A stretch of DNA of 53,126 bases from Rhodospirillales bacterium (GCA_028291405.1 JAQGID010000046.1:1-53126); one strand, 5' to 3'. Counted from the stretch's first letter, positions 7,643-16,926 are shown. Notes: generated by a model not told the origin, from the letters alone. Made by a program: numbers and translations.

Positions 7643-10600
7643 TCAGCCGGCGACGCTGACATCGGCCGCGGCGGCGGCTGCGCCGCGCTCGGCAACCAGC
7701 CGCTCGACGGCCGGATAGTCGACTTTGCCGGTGCCGAGCAGCGGCAGACGCTCGATGACGACGATCGCCTTCGGCACCGCGATTTCGCCGAGCCCGTGAC
7801 TCTTCGCCGCCGCAAGAAGCGCGGCACGGTCGGCTTCAGCCCGGTCGGTGACGAGGACCAGCGCTTCGCCGCGCCGTGCATCGGGCTGGACGACGACGGC
7901 GTGGTGCTGATCCGGCCAGAGCTGGACCGCGACCTCCTCGATGGCGGCCAGCGAGACCATCTCGCCGGCGATCTTGGCGAACCGCTTGGCACGGCCGAGG
8001 ATCGTGACGAAGCCGGCGGCGTCGAGCGAGACGATGTCGCCGGTGTCGTACCAGCCAGCCGGCGGCGTCTCGAAGACGCCGGGGTAGTCGACGCGGAGAT
8101 AGCCTTTCATGATGTTGGCGCCGGCGACGGCGAGGCGGCCGCCCTCGGCGATTCCCGGCACGGGATCGATGCGATGCCGGATGCCCGGCAGGAAGCGTCC
8201 GACGGTGCCGGCGCGGTAGTGCATCGGGGTGTTGATCGTCAGCACGGGCGCCGTCTCGGTCGCGCCATAGCCTTCGAGGATGCGCAGCCCGAATTTCTCG
8301 CCCCACGCCCGCCGCGTCTCGGGGCGGACCCGCTCGGCGCCGGCGATAACGTAGCGAACGCTGTAGAAATCATAGGCGTTCGCGACGCGGGCATAGCCGG
8401 CGAGGAAGGTATCGGTGCCGAAGATGATCGTCGAGTTGGTGTCGTAAACCAGCTCGGGGATGATCCGGTAGTGCAGCGGCGTCGGATAGAGGAAGCTCCT
8501 GACCCCCGCCAGCACCGGCAGCAGCAACCCGCCCGTCAGGCCGAAGGAGTGAAAGAGCGGCATCGCGTTGAAGACCGAATCGCTCGGATTGAAGTCGAGG
8601 ACGGCGCCGAGCTGCTGGCGATTGGCGAGGAAGTTGGCGTGGCTAAGGACGACACCCTTGGGCGTTCCCTCCGAGCCGGACGTGAAGAGCACCGCGGCGG
8701 CATCGTCGGGGCTGGGGCTACCGCTGCGTCGGCGATAGACGCTGCGGGCGAAGCGCGCGGCGGCGAGGCCGCGGAGCCGCTCGACGATGCCGATCGCGGC
8801 CGCGATGTCCTCGAGATAGACGAGGCGGACGCTCTCGGCGAGCGTCGCCGCCGCGGCTTCCAGCTTCGCCGCGGCGAGAAAGCGGCGCGAGGTCAGCACG
8901 GTGTCGAGCGTCGCCGCCCGGCAGGCCGCCTGCATCGCTGCGACGCCGCTCGCGAAGTTCAGCAGGGCGGGGACGCGCCCGGTCGCCTGCAGGGCAAAGA
9001 AAGTCGCGGCGAGACCGACGGAGTTGGGCAGGAGCACGCCGATCCGGCCGCCGGTCGGCGCCAACGGCGCGAGGCGCCGACCGAGGACGAAGCTGCCGGC
9101 GACGAGCCGGTCGTAGGTGAGCGTGCGGCGCTCGATGTCCTCGATGATGATTTGACGGCGGCCGTGCACGGTGCGGGCGTCGAGCATCGCCTCGAACAGG
9201 CTCTGGCGATGGTTAGTCGTCTCGAAGATCAGATCCGTCATGATGTCGTAGAGCTCGAGCCCGATCGTCTGGCGCCGGACGCGGCCGCGCAGCGCCGGGT
9301 CGACGACGATGGCGCGTGGCTCGAGGATGGTTATGGTGATCCGCGGAAAGAGGCGCAGCCGGACCTTGCCGCGGAGCCGCGAGAACGGCGTGTATTGCGC
9401 ACCCTCGACGCGGATCGGCAGCAGCGGCGCGCCGGCCTTGTCGGCGATCATGCCGGGGCCCTCGTAGATCTTCATCAGCGCGCCGGTGACGGTGATGCGC
9501 CCCTCCGGGAAGATGACGCAGCGGCGGCCTTCGCCGACCAGCTTCATCAGCTTGCGCGTCGCCATCGGGCTGCGCGAATCGACTGTGACGGTCTCGACGA
9601 GGCGGAACAGCGCCCGCGCCCACCAGCGCTTCGCGACGCTCGTGTCGACGACAAAGGTCGGCCGGCCGGGCACGAAGGCGGCGATCAGCGCGCCGTCGAG
9701 GAAGGAGACGTGATTGACGATGATGACGGCGCGCGGTCCCGCCTTCGAGACGTTCTCGATGCCCTTGACCTCGACGCGATAGAGCAGGCGGAAGAGCGCC
9801 GCCGTGGCGGTCATGACGAGAGCGCCTGGCAGCAGGCGGCAGATCCGGACGGCGACGATCAGGTTGAGCAGCGCCACCGTCAGGAAGACTTGCGGCACGG
9901 TGAAATGCAGCGTGAGGAGCAGCATCGTCGCGAGCGCCGCCGCGACCATGAAGAGCGCGTTCCAGATGTTGTTCGCGGCGATGATGCGCGAGCGGTGGCT
10001 CGACGCGGTGCGCGTCTGCAGCAGGGTATAGAGCGGCACGATGAAGATGCCGCCGCAGGCGGCGACCAGGATGAGGTCGACGAGGATGCGCCAGCCGTCG
10101 AAGGTCGCGAGGAAGCCGGCGATGCCGACGAGCGCATCGCCGTGCGGGGGTACGGCGCTGCTGGCATAGAAAAGGTCGATCGTGAAGAGGCTGATGCCGA
10201 GCGCGGCGAGCGGCACGAAGCGGACGCTGACCTTGCCCTTGAGCAGCGCGTTGCAGATCAGCGAGCCGATCGCGATGCCGACCGTGAAGGCGATGAGGAG
10301 CAGGGTCACGACCGCGTTGTCGCCGCCGATGACGTCCTTGGCGAAGTTGGGGAACTGCGACAGGAAGGTCGCGCCGACCAGCCAGAACCAGGAGATGCCG
10401 AGGATCGCCAGGAAGAGGTCGGAGCGCTGTCGCGCATAGCGAAGCATCTCGGCGGTATCGGCGAAGATGTTGAAGCGGAGCGTCAATGCCGGCGCCTCGG
10501 CCGCGGCGCGCGGGATGAAGAGTGCCGCGACGAAGCCGGTGACCGCCACCGCGAGGAGCGCGGTCGAGATCGCCGCGATGCCGAAATCCATCAGGATGAG

Positions 10601-11101
10601 GATGCCGCCGGCGATCGTGCCGAGCAGGATCGCAAGATAGGTCCCGGCCTCGATCAGCCCGTTGCCGCCGAGCAGCTCGTCCACCGCGAGATGCGCCGGC
10701 AGGATGCCGTATTTGATCGGCCCGAAGAAGGTCGAGTGGACGCCCATCAGGAACAGCACGGCGAAAAGCAGTCCGACGCTGCCGGTGACGAAGCCGGCGA
10801 CGGCGATCGCCATGAAGACGATCTCCGCCGCCTTGATCACTAGGATCAGCTTCTGCTTCTCGAAGCGGTCCGCGATCACCCCGGCGGTCGCGGAGAACAG
10901 GAAGAACGGCAGGATGAAGAGCCCGGCGGCGAGCGTCGCCATGATCTGGCTGTTGAGCCCGGCCGCCGCGGCGAGGCGATAGGTCACCAGGATCACCAGC
11001 GCGTTCTTGAACAGGTTGTCGTTGAGCGCGCCGAGGAACTGGGTGACCATCAACGGCAGGAAGCGGCGCGTCCCGAGAAGTGCGAATTGGGCGTGCGGCA
11101 T
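7643..11101 (-). CDS. aas: fused lysophospholipid transporter / acyltransferase / acyl-ACP synthetase (LplT-Aas)
   Basis: Very large inner-membrane protein, about 1152 residues, combining three activities that E. coli splits between LplT and Aas. Residues 1-400 form an MFS-type flippase (RRFLPLMVTQFLGALNDN). A PlsC-type acyltransferase follows, with an HX4D motif in NHVSFLDG near residue 460. Then comes an AMP-forming synthetase with FTSGSEGTPKGV near 805 and GYGATETAP near 950. Together they import lyso-phospholipids and re-acylate them. The chosen start (MPHAQFALL) fits the family N-terminus and follows GGGAG; an ATG 11 codons upstream overlaps the TetR stop and would couple the two genes. 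Regulation by that TetR protein is likely. Confidence 0.93.
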   Translation of the reverse strand: MPHAQFALLGTRRFLPLMVTQFLGALNDNLFKNALVILVTYRLAAAAGLNSQIMATLAAGLFILPFFLFSATAGVIADRFEKQKLILVIKAAEIVFMAIAVAGFVTGSVGLLFAVLFLMGVHSTFFGPIKYGILPAHLAVDELLGGNGLIEAGTYLAILLGTIAGGILILMDFGIAAISTALLAVAVTGFVAALFIPRAAAEAPALTLRFNIFADTAEMLRYARQRSDLFLAILGISWFWLVGATFLSQFPNFAKDVIGGDNAVVTLLLIAFTVGIAIGSLICNALLKGKVSVRFVPLAALGISLFTIDLFYASSAVPPHGDALVGIAGFLATFDGWRILVDLILVAACGGIFIVPLYTLLQTRTASSHRSRIIAANNIWNALFMVAAALATMLLLTLHFTVPQVFLTVALLNLIVAVRICRLLPGALVMTATAALFRLLYRVEVKGIENVSKAGPRAVIIVNHVSFLDGALIAAFVPGRPTFVVDTSVAKRWWARALFRLVETVTVDSRSPMATRKLMKLVGEGRRCVIFPEGRITVTGALMKIYEGPGMIADKAGAPLLPIRVEGAQYTPFSRLRGKVRLRLFPRITITILEPRAIVVDPALRGRVRRQTIGLELYDIMTDLIFETTNHRQSLFEAMLDARTVHGRRQIIIEDIERRTLTYDRLVAGSFVLGRRLAPLAPTGGRIGVLLPNSVGLAATFFALQATGRVPALLNFASGVAAMQAACRAATLDTVLTSRRFLAAAKLEAAAATLAESVRLVYLEDIAAAIGIVERLRGLAAARFARSVYRRRSGSPSPDDAAAVLFTSGSEGTPKGVVLSHANFLANRQQLGAVLDFNPSDSVFNAMPLFHSFGLTGGLLLPVLAGVRSFLYPTPLHYRIIPELVYDTNSTIIFGTDTFLAGYARVANAYDFYSVRYVIAGAERVRPETRRAWGEKFGLRILEGYGATETAPVLTINTPMHYRAGTVGRFLPGIRHRIDPVPGIAEGGRLAVAGANIMKGYLRVDYPGVFETPPAGWYDTGDIVSLDAAGFVTILGRAKRFAKIAGEMVSLAAIEEVAVQLWPDQHHAVVVQPDARRGEALVLVTDRAEADRAALLAAAKSHGLGEIAVPKAIVVIERLPLLGTGKVDYPAVERLVAERGAAAAAADVSVAG

Positions 11102-11126
11102 GGGGCGGGTCTCCCGTCGGAATGCG

Positions 11127-11699
11127 TCAGGCATCGGGCGTCAGGGCGCGCCAGCAGGCGGCCGAGAGGGCGGCGGCCCTGGCGGTCATCGTGCCGCGCA
11201 GCCGACCATAGATCTGGAACGTGGCAGTCTGGAGCACGATTCCCATGACGATCGCGGTGGCGAGGTCGGGGTCGATCAGTGGGATCTCGCGCCGCTGCAC
11301 GCCCGACGCGACTGCGGCGCGGACGATTTCGACCGGATTCGCCATCGCCGGCGTGAGCTTTTCGACCTGGCCGTGCTGCGCCAGCAGAAGGAAGCGGAAG
11401 AGCGTGCGGTCGCTGTCGAAGAGCCGGCAGAATCCGGCGACCATCGCGTCGAGCTTGGCGCGCAGCCCGGCGGCCGCAGCCTGGAGCTCATCGAGCGTCG
11501 CAGCGAACGCCCCGTAATGCCGAGAAAAAAGCGTCCAGACGAGCTCGTCCTTGCCAGCGTAATGACGGTAGAGCGCGCCCTCTGAGACGTCGGCGGCGAG
11601 CGCAATGTCGCGGATCGTCGTCCCGGCGACGCCCTTCTCGACGAAGAGAAGCAAGGCCGTCGTCTCGATCCTCTCACGCGTTTTGGTGCCGTCGCGCAT
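11127..11699 (-). CDS. TetR family transcriptional regulator
   Basis: DNA-binding repressor of 190 residues. The N-terminal helix-turn-helix is clear (TTIRDIALAADVSEGALYRH, roughly residues 27-46, then YAGKDELVWTLF), followed by a helical ligand-binding domain with little conservation. Its 3' end overlaps the upstream candidate start of the aas gene, so the regulator and the lipid-repair protein are one operon. A partial palindrome of TetR-operator type lies just upstream of its start codon, pointing to autorepression and co-control of aas, perhaps by fatty acids or acyl derivatives (inference). Confidence 0.92.
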   Translation of the reverse strand: MRDGTKTRERIETTALLLFVEKGVAGTTIRDIALAADVSEGALYRHYAGKDELVWTLFSRHYGAFAATLDELQAAAAGLRAKLDAMVAGFCRLFDSDRTLFRFLLLAQHGQVEKLTPAMANPVEIVRAAVASGVQRREIPLIDPDLATAIVMGIVLQTATFQIYGRLRGTMTARAAALSAACWRALTPDA

Positions 11700-11713
11700 C
11701 GCTTGATATAATG

Positions 11714-11731
11714 AGTGAACGTTCGCTCACT
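11714..11731. promoter_or_regulatory. candidate TetR operator
   Basis: The 18-base sequence AGTGAACGTTCGCTCACT is an imperfect palindrome (7 of 9 base pairs match) about 15 bases ahead of the tetR start codon. A CATTAT-like -10 element on the minus strand lies between it and the start. The core GAACGTTCG resembles many TetR operators. Location and symmetry support it as the autoregulatory site of the tetR-aas operon. The roughly 196 bases from here to the lipoprotein gene hold no other gene I can support. Confidence 0.6.
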
Positions 11732-11927
11732 TTACTGCCGCGCCGCCGCCGTGGTCAAGCGGCAGATCGCCGCGAACGACCCCAATTCGTTTTAGGCATC
11801 GGCCTATGACGAGAACGCATGTCGAGTATGTCGCCGTCGCGCCCATGTCTCTGCGGGAAGGTGTCGCGTTCCGACTTGGCAGGCGACGCCCCGACAATTC
11901 CATGGCCCCCAGGGCGAGGAGGTATCC

Positions 11928-12266
11928 ATGCGTTGGATGATTATGCCGATCGTGCTGAGCATCGCCGCTTGCGCGCAAATGTCCGAGCCGTCGACGCGAG
12001 TATCGATGGCAAAGGCGCAGACGACGGAGACAACATGGCAGGATGGGCAGGGAAGAACGCTTTCCGCTGCCGACATGGAGCAGGCGTATCGCGCGTGCCA
12101 GAACCAGCAGTTCCGCCCCCAGCGGGCGGCGGCGGCGATGAATCTGCCGCTCGAGGATGAGTTTGACCGGTTCGCCCTCTCCGATCCGGAGTTCGATGTC
12201 TGCATGCAGTCCTTCGGCCTTCACCGCGTCGACGCGCCGGCGGATCAGAAACCCGTCCCGGGCTGA
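11928..12266 (+). CDS. hypothetical lipoprotein (112 aa)
   Basis: Small predicted lipoprotein. The N-terminus MRWMIMPIVLSIAACAQ carries a short hydrophobic stretch and a lipobox (IAAC), so Cys15 should be lipidated. The start is fixed by a strong AGGAGG ribosome site five bases ahead of the ATG. The mature part is polar, has two further cysteines (in YRACQNQQF and FDVCMQSF) that could form a disulfide, and ends in proline. The motif pair LSAADMEQAYRAC / DPEFDVCMQSFG looks like a small conserved family of unknown role. It is convergent with the large oxidoreductase gene, 11 bases apart. Confidence 0.75.
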   Translation: MRWMIMPIVLSIAACAQMSEPSTRVSMAKAQTTETTWQDGQGRTLSAADMEQAYRACQNQQFRPQRAAAAMNLPLEDEFDRFALSDPEFDVCMQSFGLHRVDAPADQKPVPG

Positions 12267-12277
12267 GGGCCGGCCCG

Positions 12278-15200
12278 CTACTCGGCGGCGGCGGCTCCGA
12301 TCGTCGGCGAGCGAAAGAGCGCCAGCATGCGGGCCTCCTCGGCCTTGACTGCGGCTAGGTTCGCCGCCTTGACATGGCCGAAGCCGCGGATGCCTTCCGG
12401 CAGGCGGGCGATCGCCACCGCAAGCCGGTGGTTGTCGCGGTCGAGCCCGCTCAGCAGCGCCTCGATCACCGCTTCGTACTCGCCGATGAGGCGCCGCTCG
12501 GTGCATCGCTCCTCGCTGTATCCGAAGATGTCGAAGGCCGTGCCGCGCAGGAACTTGAGCCGCGCGAGCAGCGCGAAGCTCCGCATCATCCAGCGTCCGA
12601 AGCGGCGCTTCTTGAGACGCCCGGTCCGCGGGTCGCGCGCCGCGAGAAGCGGCGGCGCCAAATGGAATTGCAGCGTGTAGTCGCCCTCGAACTGCTCCGC
12701 GAGGCGGCGCCTAAAGCTGCCGTCGCTATAGAGCCGCGCGACCTCGTACTCGTCCTTGTAGGCCATCAGCCGATAGAGCGAGCCCGCCACCGCTTCTGCC
12801 AGGCTGTGCCGGCCGGTGCACTCGCGCTCGACCGCCTCGACGCGCCGGACCATGGCCTCGTAGCGCGCGGCATACGCCGCATCCTGATACGACGTCAGAA
12901 GCTCGACGCGGCGCCGGACGATCGCGTCGAGCCCGACGGCGATCGGCCGCTCCGACTGGGGTGCCGCGGCGCGCTCGAACGCGACCCGGTCGAGAGCGGC
13001 GCGGCGCCCGAAGGCGAAGGACATGCGATTGAACTCGAGCGCGGCGCCGTTCAGCTCGATGGCGCGCTCGATCGCCGCCGACGAGACCGGGACCAGCCCC
13101 TTCTGGAAGGCGAAACCCAGCAGGAAGAGATTGGTCGCGATCGAATCGCCGAGAAGACGTGTCGCGATCGCCGTCGCATCGAGGAACTCGGCGGCATCGC
13201 CGCCGGTCGCCTCGACGATCTGACGCCGCATCTCCTGCGCCGGAAAGGCGAGATCGGGGTCGCGCGTGAAGGCGCCGGTGATGGTGCGATGCGCGTTGAC
13301 GATGGCGCGCGACTTGCCGAGCCGTAGCTTCGTCAGCGCCTCGGCGCTCGCCGCGACGACGAGGTCGCAGCCGAGCAGGAGATCGGCGTCACCGGACGCG
13401 ATGCGGACGGCGTGCAGCGCGCCCTCGGCCTCGGCGAAGCGCACGTGGCTGAAGACGGCGCCGCCCTTCTGGGCGAGGCCGGTCATGTCGAGGACGGTGA
13501 CGGCGCGCCCGTCGATATGCGCCGCCATGGCGAGCAGGGCGCCGATCGTGACGACGCCGGTGCCGCCGATGCCGGCGACCAGCAGCCCGTAGGGCTCCGC
13601 CAGCGACGGCAGGTCGGGTTCGGGCAACGGGTCGGATGCCGTCGCCGTGATGGCAGCGCGCTCCGGCTTGCGCAGCGTGCCGCCGTGCACGGTCACGAAA
13701 CTGGGGCAGAAGCCGTTGACGCAGGAATAGTCCTTGTTGCAGCTGAACTGATCGATCGCGCGCTTGCTGCCGAGCTCGGTCTCGACCGGCACGACCGAGA
13801 GGCAGTTCGACTGCGTCGAGCAATCGCCGCAGCCTTCGCAGACGGCTTCGTTGATGAAGACCCGCTTCTGCGGATCTTCGAGCTTGCCGCGCTTGCGCCG
13901 GCGGCGCTTCTCGGCGGCGCAGGTCTGATCGTAGACCAGCACGGTGACGCCGGCGATCTCGCGCAGCTGGCGTTGCACCGCATCGAGCTCGCTGCGATCG
14001 TGGATCTCGACCCCGGCGGCGAGACCGGCGCGCGTCGCGTATTTCTCCGGCGCATCGCTGACGACGACGATCTTGCGGACGCCCTCGGCGTCGAGCTGGC
14101 GCGTCAGATCGGCGACCGTGAGAGTGCCGTCGACGGGCTGGCCGCCGGTCATCGCGACCGCGTCGTTGTAGAGCAGCTTGTAGGTGATGCTAACGCCCGA
14201 GGCGATCGCCGCGCGGATCGCCAGAATGCCGGAGTGGAAGTAGGTGCCGTCACCGAGATTGGCGAAGATGTGCTTGGTCTCGGTGAAGGGCGCCTGGCCG
14301 ATCCACGACGCGCCCTCGCCGCCCATCTGGGTGAAGGTCGCGGTCTCGCGGTCCATCGCGACCGCCATGTAGTGGCAGCCGATCCCGGCGGTCGCGCGGC
14401 TGCCCTCCGGCACGTTCGTCGAGGTGTTGTGCGGGCAGCCCGAGCAGAAATGCGGCGCGCGCTCCAGCGTCGCGGCGTGCGTCGCGAGCTGGCGCTCCTT
14501 CGCCTCGAGGAAGGCGAGGCGGTCGGCGATGCGCGAGCTGGAGTGAAAGCGGGCGATGCGCTGGGCGATCACGCGGGCGATCTGCGCCGGGGTCAGCTCG
14601 CCGGTCGACGGCATGATCCAGTCGCGGTTCTCGTCGAACTTGCCGACGATGCGCGGCCGGACGTCCTCGCGCCAGTTGTAGAGCTGCTCCTTGAACTGGT
14701 TCTCGATGACGGCGCGCTTCTCCTCGATGACCAGCACCTCCTCCAGCCCCTCGGCGAACTGGCGGATGCCCTCGCGCTCGAGCGGCCAGCTCATGCCGAC
14801 CTTGTAGAGGCGGATGCCGATCGCCGCGGCGTGCGCCTCGTCGATGCCGAGATCGTCGAAGGCCTGGCGGACGTCGAGATAGGATTTGCCGGTCGTCACG
14901 ATGCCGAGACGCGGCCGCGGACTGTCGATGACGATCCGGTCGAGCTTGTTGGCCCGGGCGAAGGCCAGCGCCGCGTAAAGCTTCCACTTGTGCAGCCGGT
15001 ATTCCTGCTCGAGCGGCGCGTCCGGCCAGCGAATGTTGAGCCCGCCCGGCGGCATCGCGAAATCCTCCGGCAGGACGATGCGCGGCGCGGTGGGATCGAC
15101 GATCACCGAGGCCGAGCTGTCGACCGTCTCGGTCACCGTCTTGAGGGCGACCCAACAGCCGGAGTAGCGCGACATCGCCCAGCCGAGCAGGCCGTAATCG

Positions 15201-15754
15201 ATGATCTCCTGGACACCGGCCGGGTTGAGCACCGGGATCGAGGCGTCCATGAAGGCGTATTCAGACTGGTGCGGCAGCGTCGACGATTTACAGGCGTGAT
15301 CGTCGCCGGCGAGCAGTAGCACGCCGCCCTTGGCGGCGCTGCCGGCGGCGTTGCCGTGCTTCAGCACGTCGCCCGAGCGGTCGACGCCCGGCCCCTTGCC
15401 GTACCACATCGCGAAGACGCCGTCGTATTTGGCGCCGGGAAACAACCCGACCTGCTGCGAGCCCCAGACCGCCGTCGCGGCGAGGTCCTCGTTGACGCCG
15501 GGCTGGAAGGTGATGCGGTTCTGCTCGAGGAATTTCCGGGCGCTCCAGAGCGCCTGGTCGACGCCGCCGAGCGGCGAGCCACGATAGCCCGAGATGAAAC
15601 ATGCAGTCTCGAGCCCGGCGGCGGCGTCGCGCTGACGCTGCATCATCGGCAGCCGGACCAGCGCCTGGGTGCCGGTCAACAGGACCCGGCCGCGCGTCAC
15701 TGAATATTTGTCGTCGAGCGAGACGTTATCGAGAAATCGTGCCGCGAGCGCCAT
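12278..15754 (-). CDS. indolepyruvate:ferredoxin oxidoreductase family protein (fused alpha/gamma type)
   Basis: Single-chain 2-oxoacid:ferredoxin oxidoreductase of about 1158 residues, which decarboxylates aryl- or branched 2-oxoacids to acyl-CoA with thiamine diphosphate and iron-sulfur clusters. The N-terminal pyruvate-binding region is seen in CFISGYRGSPLGGVDQALW. The ThDP domain is near residue 500 (NLGDGTYFHSG). A ferredoxin-like cysteine cluster lies near 641 (CEGCGDCSTQSNC). The gamma-type domain starts near 725 (VAGIGGTGVVTIGALLAM), and a long C-terminal region matches DUF6537. The start MALAARFLDN follows GAGG; an upstream ATG would add 17 residues. It stands alone with no ferredoxin gene beside it. 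Confidence 0.93.
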   Translation of the reverse strand: MALAARFLDNVSLDDKYSVTRGRVLLTGTQALVRLPMMQRQRDAAAGLETACFISGYRGSPLGGVDQALWSARKFLEQNRITFQPGVNEDLAATAVWGSQQVGLFPGAKYDGVFAMWYGKGPGVDRSGDVLKHGNAAGSAAKGGVLLLAGDDHACKSSTLPHQSEYAFMDASIPVLNPAGVQEIIDYGLLGWAMSRYSGCWVALKTVTETVDSSASVIVDPTAPRIVLPEDFAMPPGGLNIRWPDAPLEQEYRLHKWKLYAALAFARANKLDRIVIDSPRPRLGIVTTGKSYLDVRQAFDDLGIDEAHAAAIGIRLYKVGMSWPLEREGIRQFAEGLEEVLVIEEKRAVIENQFKEQLYNWREDVRPRIVGKFDENRDWIMPSTGELTPAQIARVIAQRIARFHSSSRIADRLAFLEAKERQLATHAATLERAPHFCSGCPHNTSTNVPEGSRATAGIGCHYMAVAMDRETATFTQMGGEGASWIGQAPFTETKHIFANLGDGTYFHSGILAIRAAIASGVSITYKLLYNDAVAMTGGQPVDGTLTVADLTRQLDAEGVRKIVVVSDAPEKYATRAGLAAGVEIHDRSELDAVQRQLREIAGVTVLVYDQTCAAEKRRRRKRGKLEDPQKRVFINEAVCEGCGDCSTQSNCLSVVPVETELGSKRAIDQFSCNKDYSCVNGFCPSFVTVHGGTLRKPERAAITATASDPLPEPDLPSLAEPYGLLVAGIGGTGVVTIGALLAMAAHIDGRAVTVLDMTGLAQKGGAVFSHVRFAEAEGALHAVRIASGDADLLLGCDLVVAASAEALTKLRLGKSRAIVNAHRTITGAFTRDPDLAFPAQEMRRQIVEATGGDAAEFLDATAIATRLLGDSIATNLFLLGFAFQKGLVPVSSAAIERAIELNGAALEFNRMSFAFGRRAALDRVAFERAAAPQSERPIAVGLDAIVRRRVELLTSYQDAAYAARYEAMVRRVEAVERECTGRHSLAEAVAGSLYRLMAYKDEYEVARLYSDGSFRRRLAEQFEGDYTLQFHLAPPLLAARDPRTGRLKKRRFGRWMMRSFALLARLKFLRGTAFDIFGYSEERCTERRLIGEYEAVIEALLSGLDRDNHRLAVAIARLPEGIRGFGHVKAANLAAVKAEEARMLALFRSPTIGAAAAE

Positions 15755-15949
15755 GCAGGACCTCGTCCGGGCGACGGGCGGAGCCGGCCGCGCCGAAAGC
15801 AACACCAGGAGCTTATAAACTTAGGCTGGCGCGGCGCCGCGTACAATCGGCCCGCTCATCCCTGCGCCAAATCGCAACCTTCGTACGCCCTTGCCTGCGC
15901 GACGGATGATGATCGTGCGGCGCCAGAGATCGGACTGAAATCTTCGGTC

Positions 15950-16417
15950 CTAATTGCCGGCGGCGACCGGGTTGCCGGGGCTTATCCCGGCGGGGCCGGG
16001 ACCCTCGCCAGGGCGCGGCGCGGTCACTTTCGCCGCCAGCGTCTGCTTCTGGTTGACGCGCCGGCCGAGATAATTCCCATCCGCGCCGTAATAGCGGGTG
16101 ATCTCCTGGGTGACGCGCTGCGCCCGTCCGAGATAGTTGTCGCTGGGGTCGTAGAAGCGAATCGAGAGGCCACGCCGTCGCGCATAGGCCTCGAGTTGGT
16201 GGTCGCCGTCGTAGTACCGCATCGTCTGCCCGTCGAGGAACGGCAACACGCGGTGCATGATCTTGCCGGGATCCGCCTGATCCCGGGCGATATCGTCGGG
16301 CGCATCCTGCTGGATCTTGGCCTGACGATCGGCGGGCTGACGTTGCTGCGCAACCGCCGGTGCCGCGAGCGGCAAGGCGACGAAGGCAATGGCGAGGAGG
16401 CGGGGCAAGGATAACAT
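15950..16417 (-). CDS. hypothetical exported protein with tyrosine/aspartate repeats
   Basis: Predicted secreted protein of about 155 residues. The chosen start gives a clean signal peptide (MLSLPRLLAIAFVALPLAAP, cleavage after ...AVAQ); a frame extension of 26 codons upstream exists but lacks a secretion signal at its start. The mature part contains three spaced copies of a short motif: MRYYDGDHQLEAYA, IRFYDPSDNYLGRA and TRYYGADGNYLGRR. These resemble short beta-hairpin repeats (aromatic-aromatic-D/G ... G-x-L). The tail is rich in G and P. The family is not recognised; a periplasmic or envelope role is likely. The 195 bases between it and the oxidoreductase start show nothing else. Confidence 0.65.
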   Translation of the reverse strand: MLSLPRLLAIAFVALPLAAPAVAQQRQPADRQAKIQQDAPDDIARDQADPGKIMHRVLPFLDGQTMRYYDGDHQLEAYARRRGLSIRFYDPSDNYLGRAQRVTQEITRYYGADGNYLGRRVNQKQTLAAKVTAPRPGEGPGPAGISPGNPVAAGN

Positions 16418-16580
16418 CGCGCGGGAAACGTGCGAGAGCCGGGCAGAGTTCCGCGTGCGGTTCCCCCAATTCGGCAATCCGAGGCGGCGGAGCACTGGCT
16501 TTCCCGCCGCTATCGGATCAGCTGAGCCTTGACCGGCCCGCCATCGGCAGAGCGAAGGCCCTTATCAGAGACCGCGTATT

Positions 16581-16715
16581 TTAGAGACCGCGGCCCCAAT
16601 GGAAGCGTTCGTCCGACGCGTCGCTCGCGGCGGCTTTCAGAATGGTGTCAAGAAATCGGCGAAGCTCGATCCGGAGAAGCTGCGCGAGGGTGAGGCCGGC
16701 TGTCATCGTCGTCAT
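16581..16715 (-). CDS. possible small protein (44 aa)
   Basis: A short frame starts with ATG behind a GGAG site at 7 bases and ends with TAA. The product begins MTTMTAGLTLAQLLRIELRR and continues as an amphipathic helix (FLDTILKAAASDAS). It is divergent from the D-lactate dehydrogenase gene and shares its upstream region, where a GntR-type palindrome lies. Similar short helical proteins are often unannotated; no family is recognised. Support comes only from the start signal and sensible composition. Confidence 0.35.
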   Translation of the reverse strand: MTTMTAGLTLAQLLRIELRRFLDTILKAAASDASDERFHWGRGL

Positions 16716-16799
16716 GGCGTTCTCCAGGTCGTAATCTGTTGCGCCGCACAATATGGCAGTGGGGCTGACCTTCCGTCAAGGCTTCTTGTATTGTGCATT

Positions 16800-16809
16800 T
16801 GGTATACCA
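16800..16809. promoter_or_regulatory. candidate GntR/FadR-type operator
   Basis: The perfect 10-base palindrome TGGTATACCA, in the context TTTGGTATACCAGG, matches the TGGTNNNACCA pattern bound by FadR-subfamily GntR repressors such as LldR, GlcC and PdhR. It lies in the intergenic region between the divergent 44-residue frame and the FAD-linked dehydrogenase, about 120 bases ahead of the latter's start. Control of lactate or glycolate oxidation by such a regulator is well established elsewhere. No regulator gene of this family is seen nearby. Confidence 0.5.
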
Positions 16810-16926
16810 GGTTTGCGCTCGCCGGCGGCCGAGATCGGCGGCAGGTCGATCCGGGTGCATCGCGTTGCTCTCAGCGGTGATGCGCAGTACCGTCGCGGCG
16901 CAACTCTCCCCGCGGAAGGCGAGGCA

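Noticed and set aside
7796-10843. Long plus-strand frame opposite the aas gene
   Set aside because: Same antisense effect; charged low-complexity product, and the minus strand has three recognised domains.
16599-16880. Plus-strand frame of 93 codons ahead of the D-lactate dehydrogenase gene
   Set aside because: No ribosome site, and it runs through the promoter region with the GntR-type palindrome; the minus-strand 44-codon frame has better start signals.
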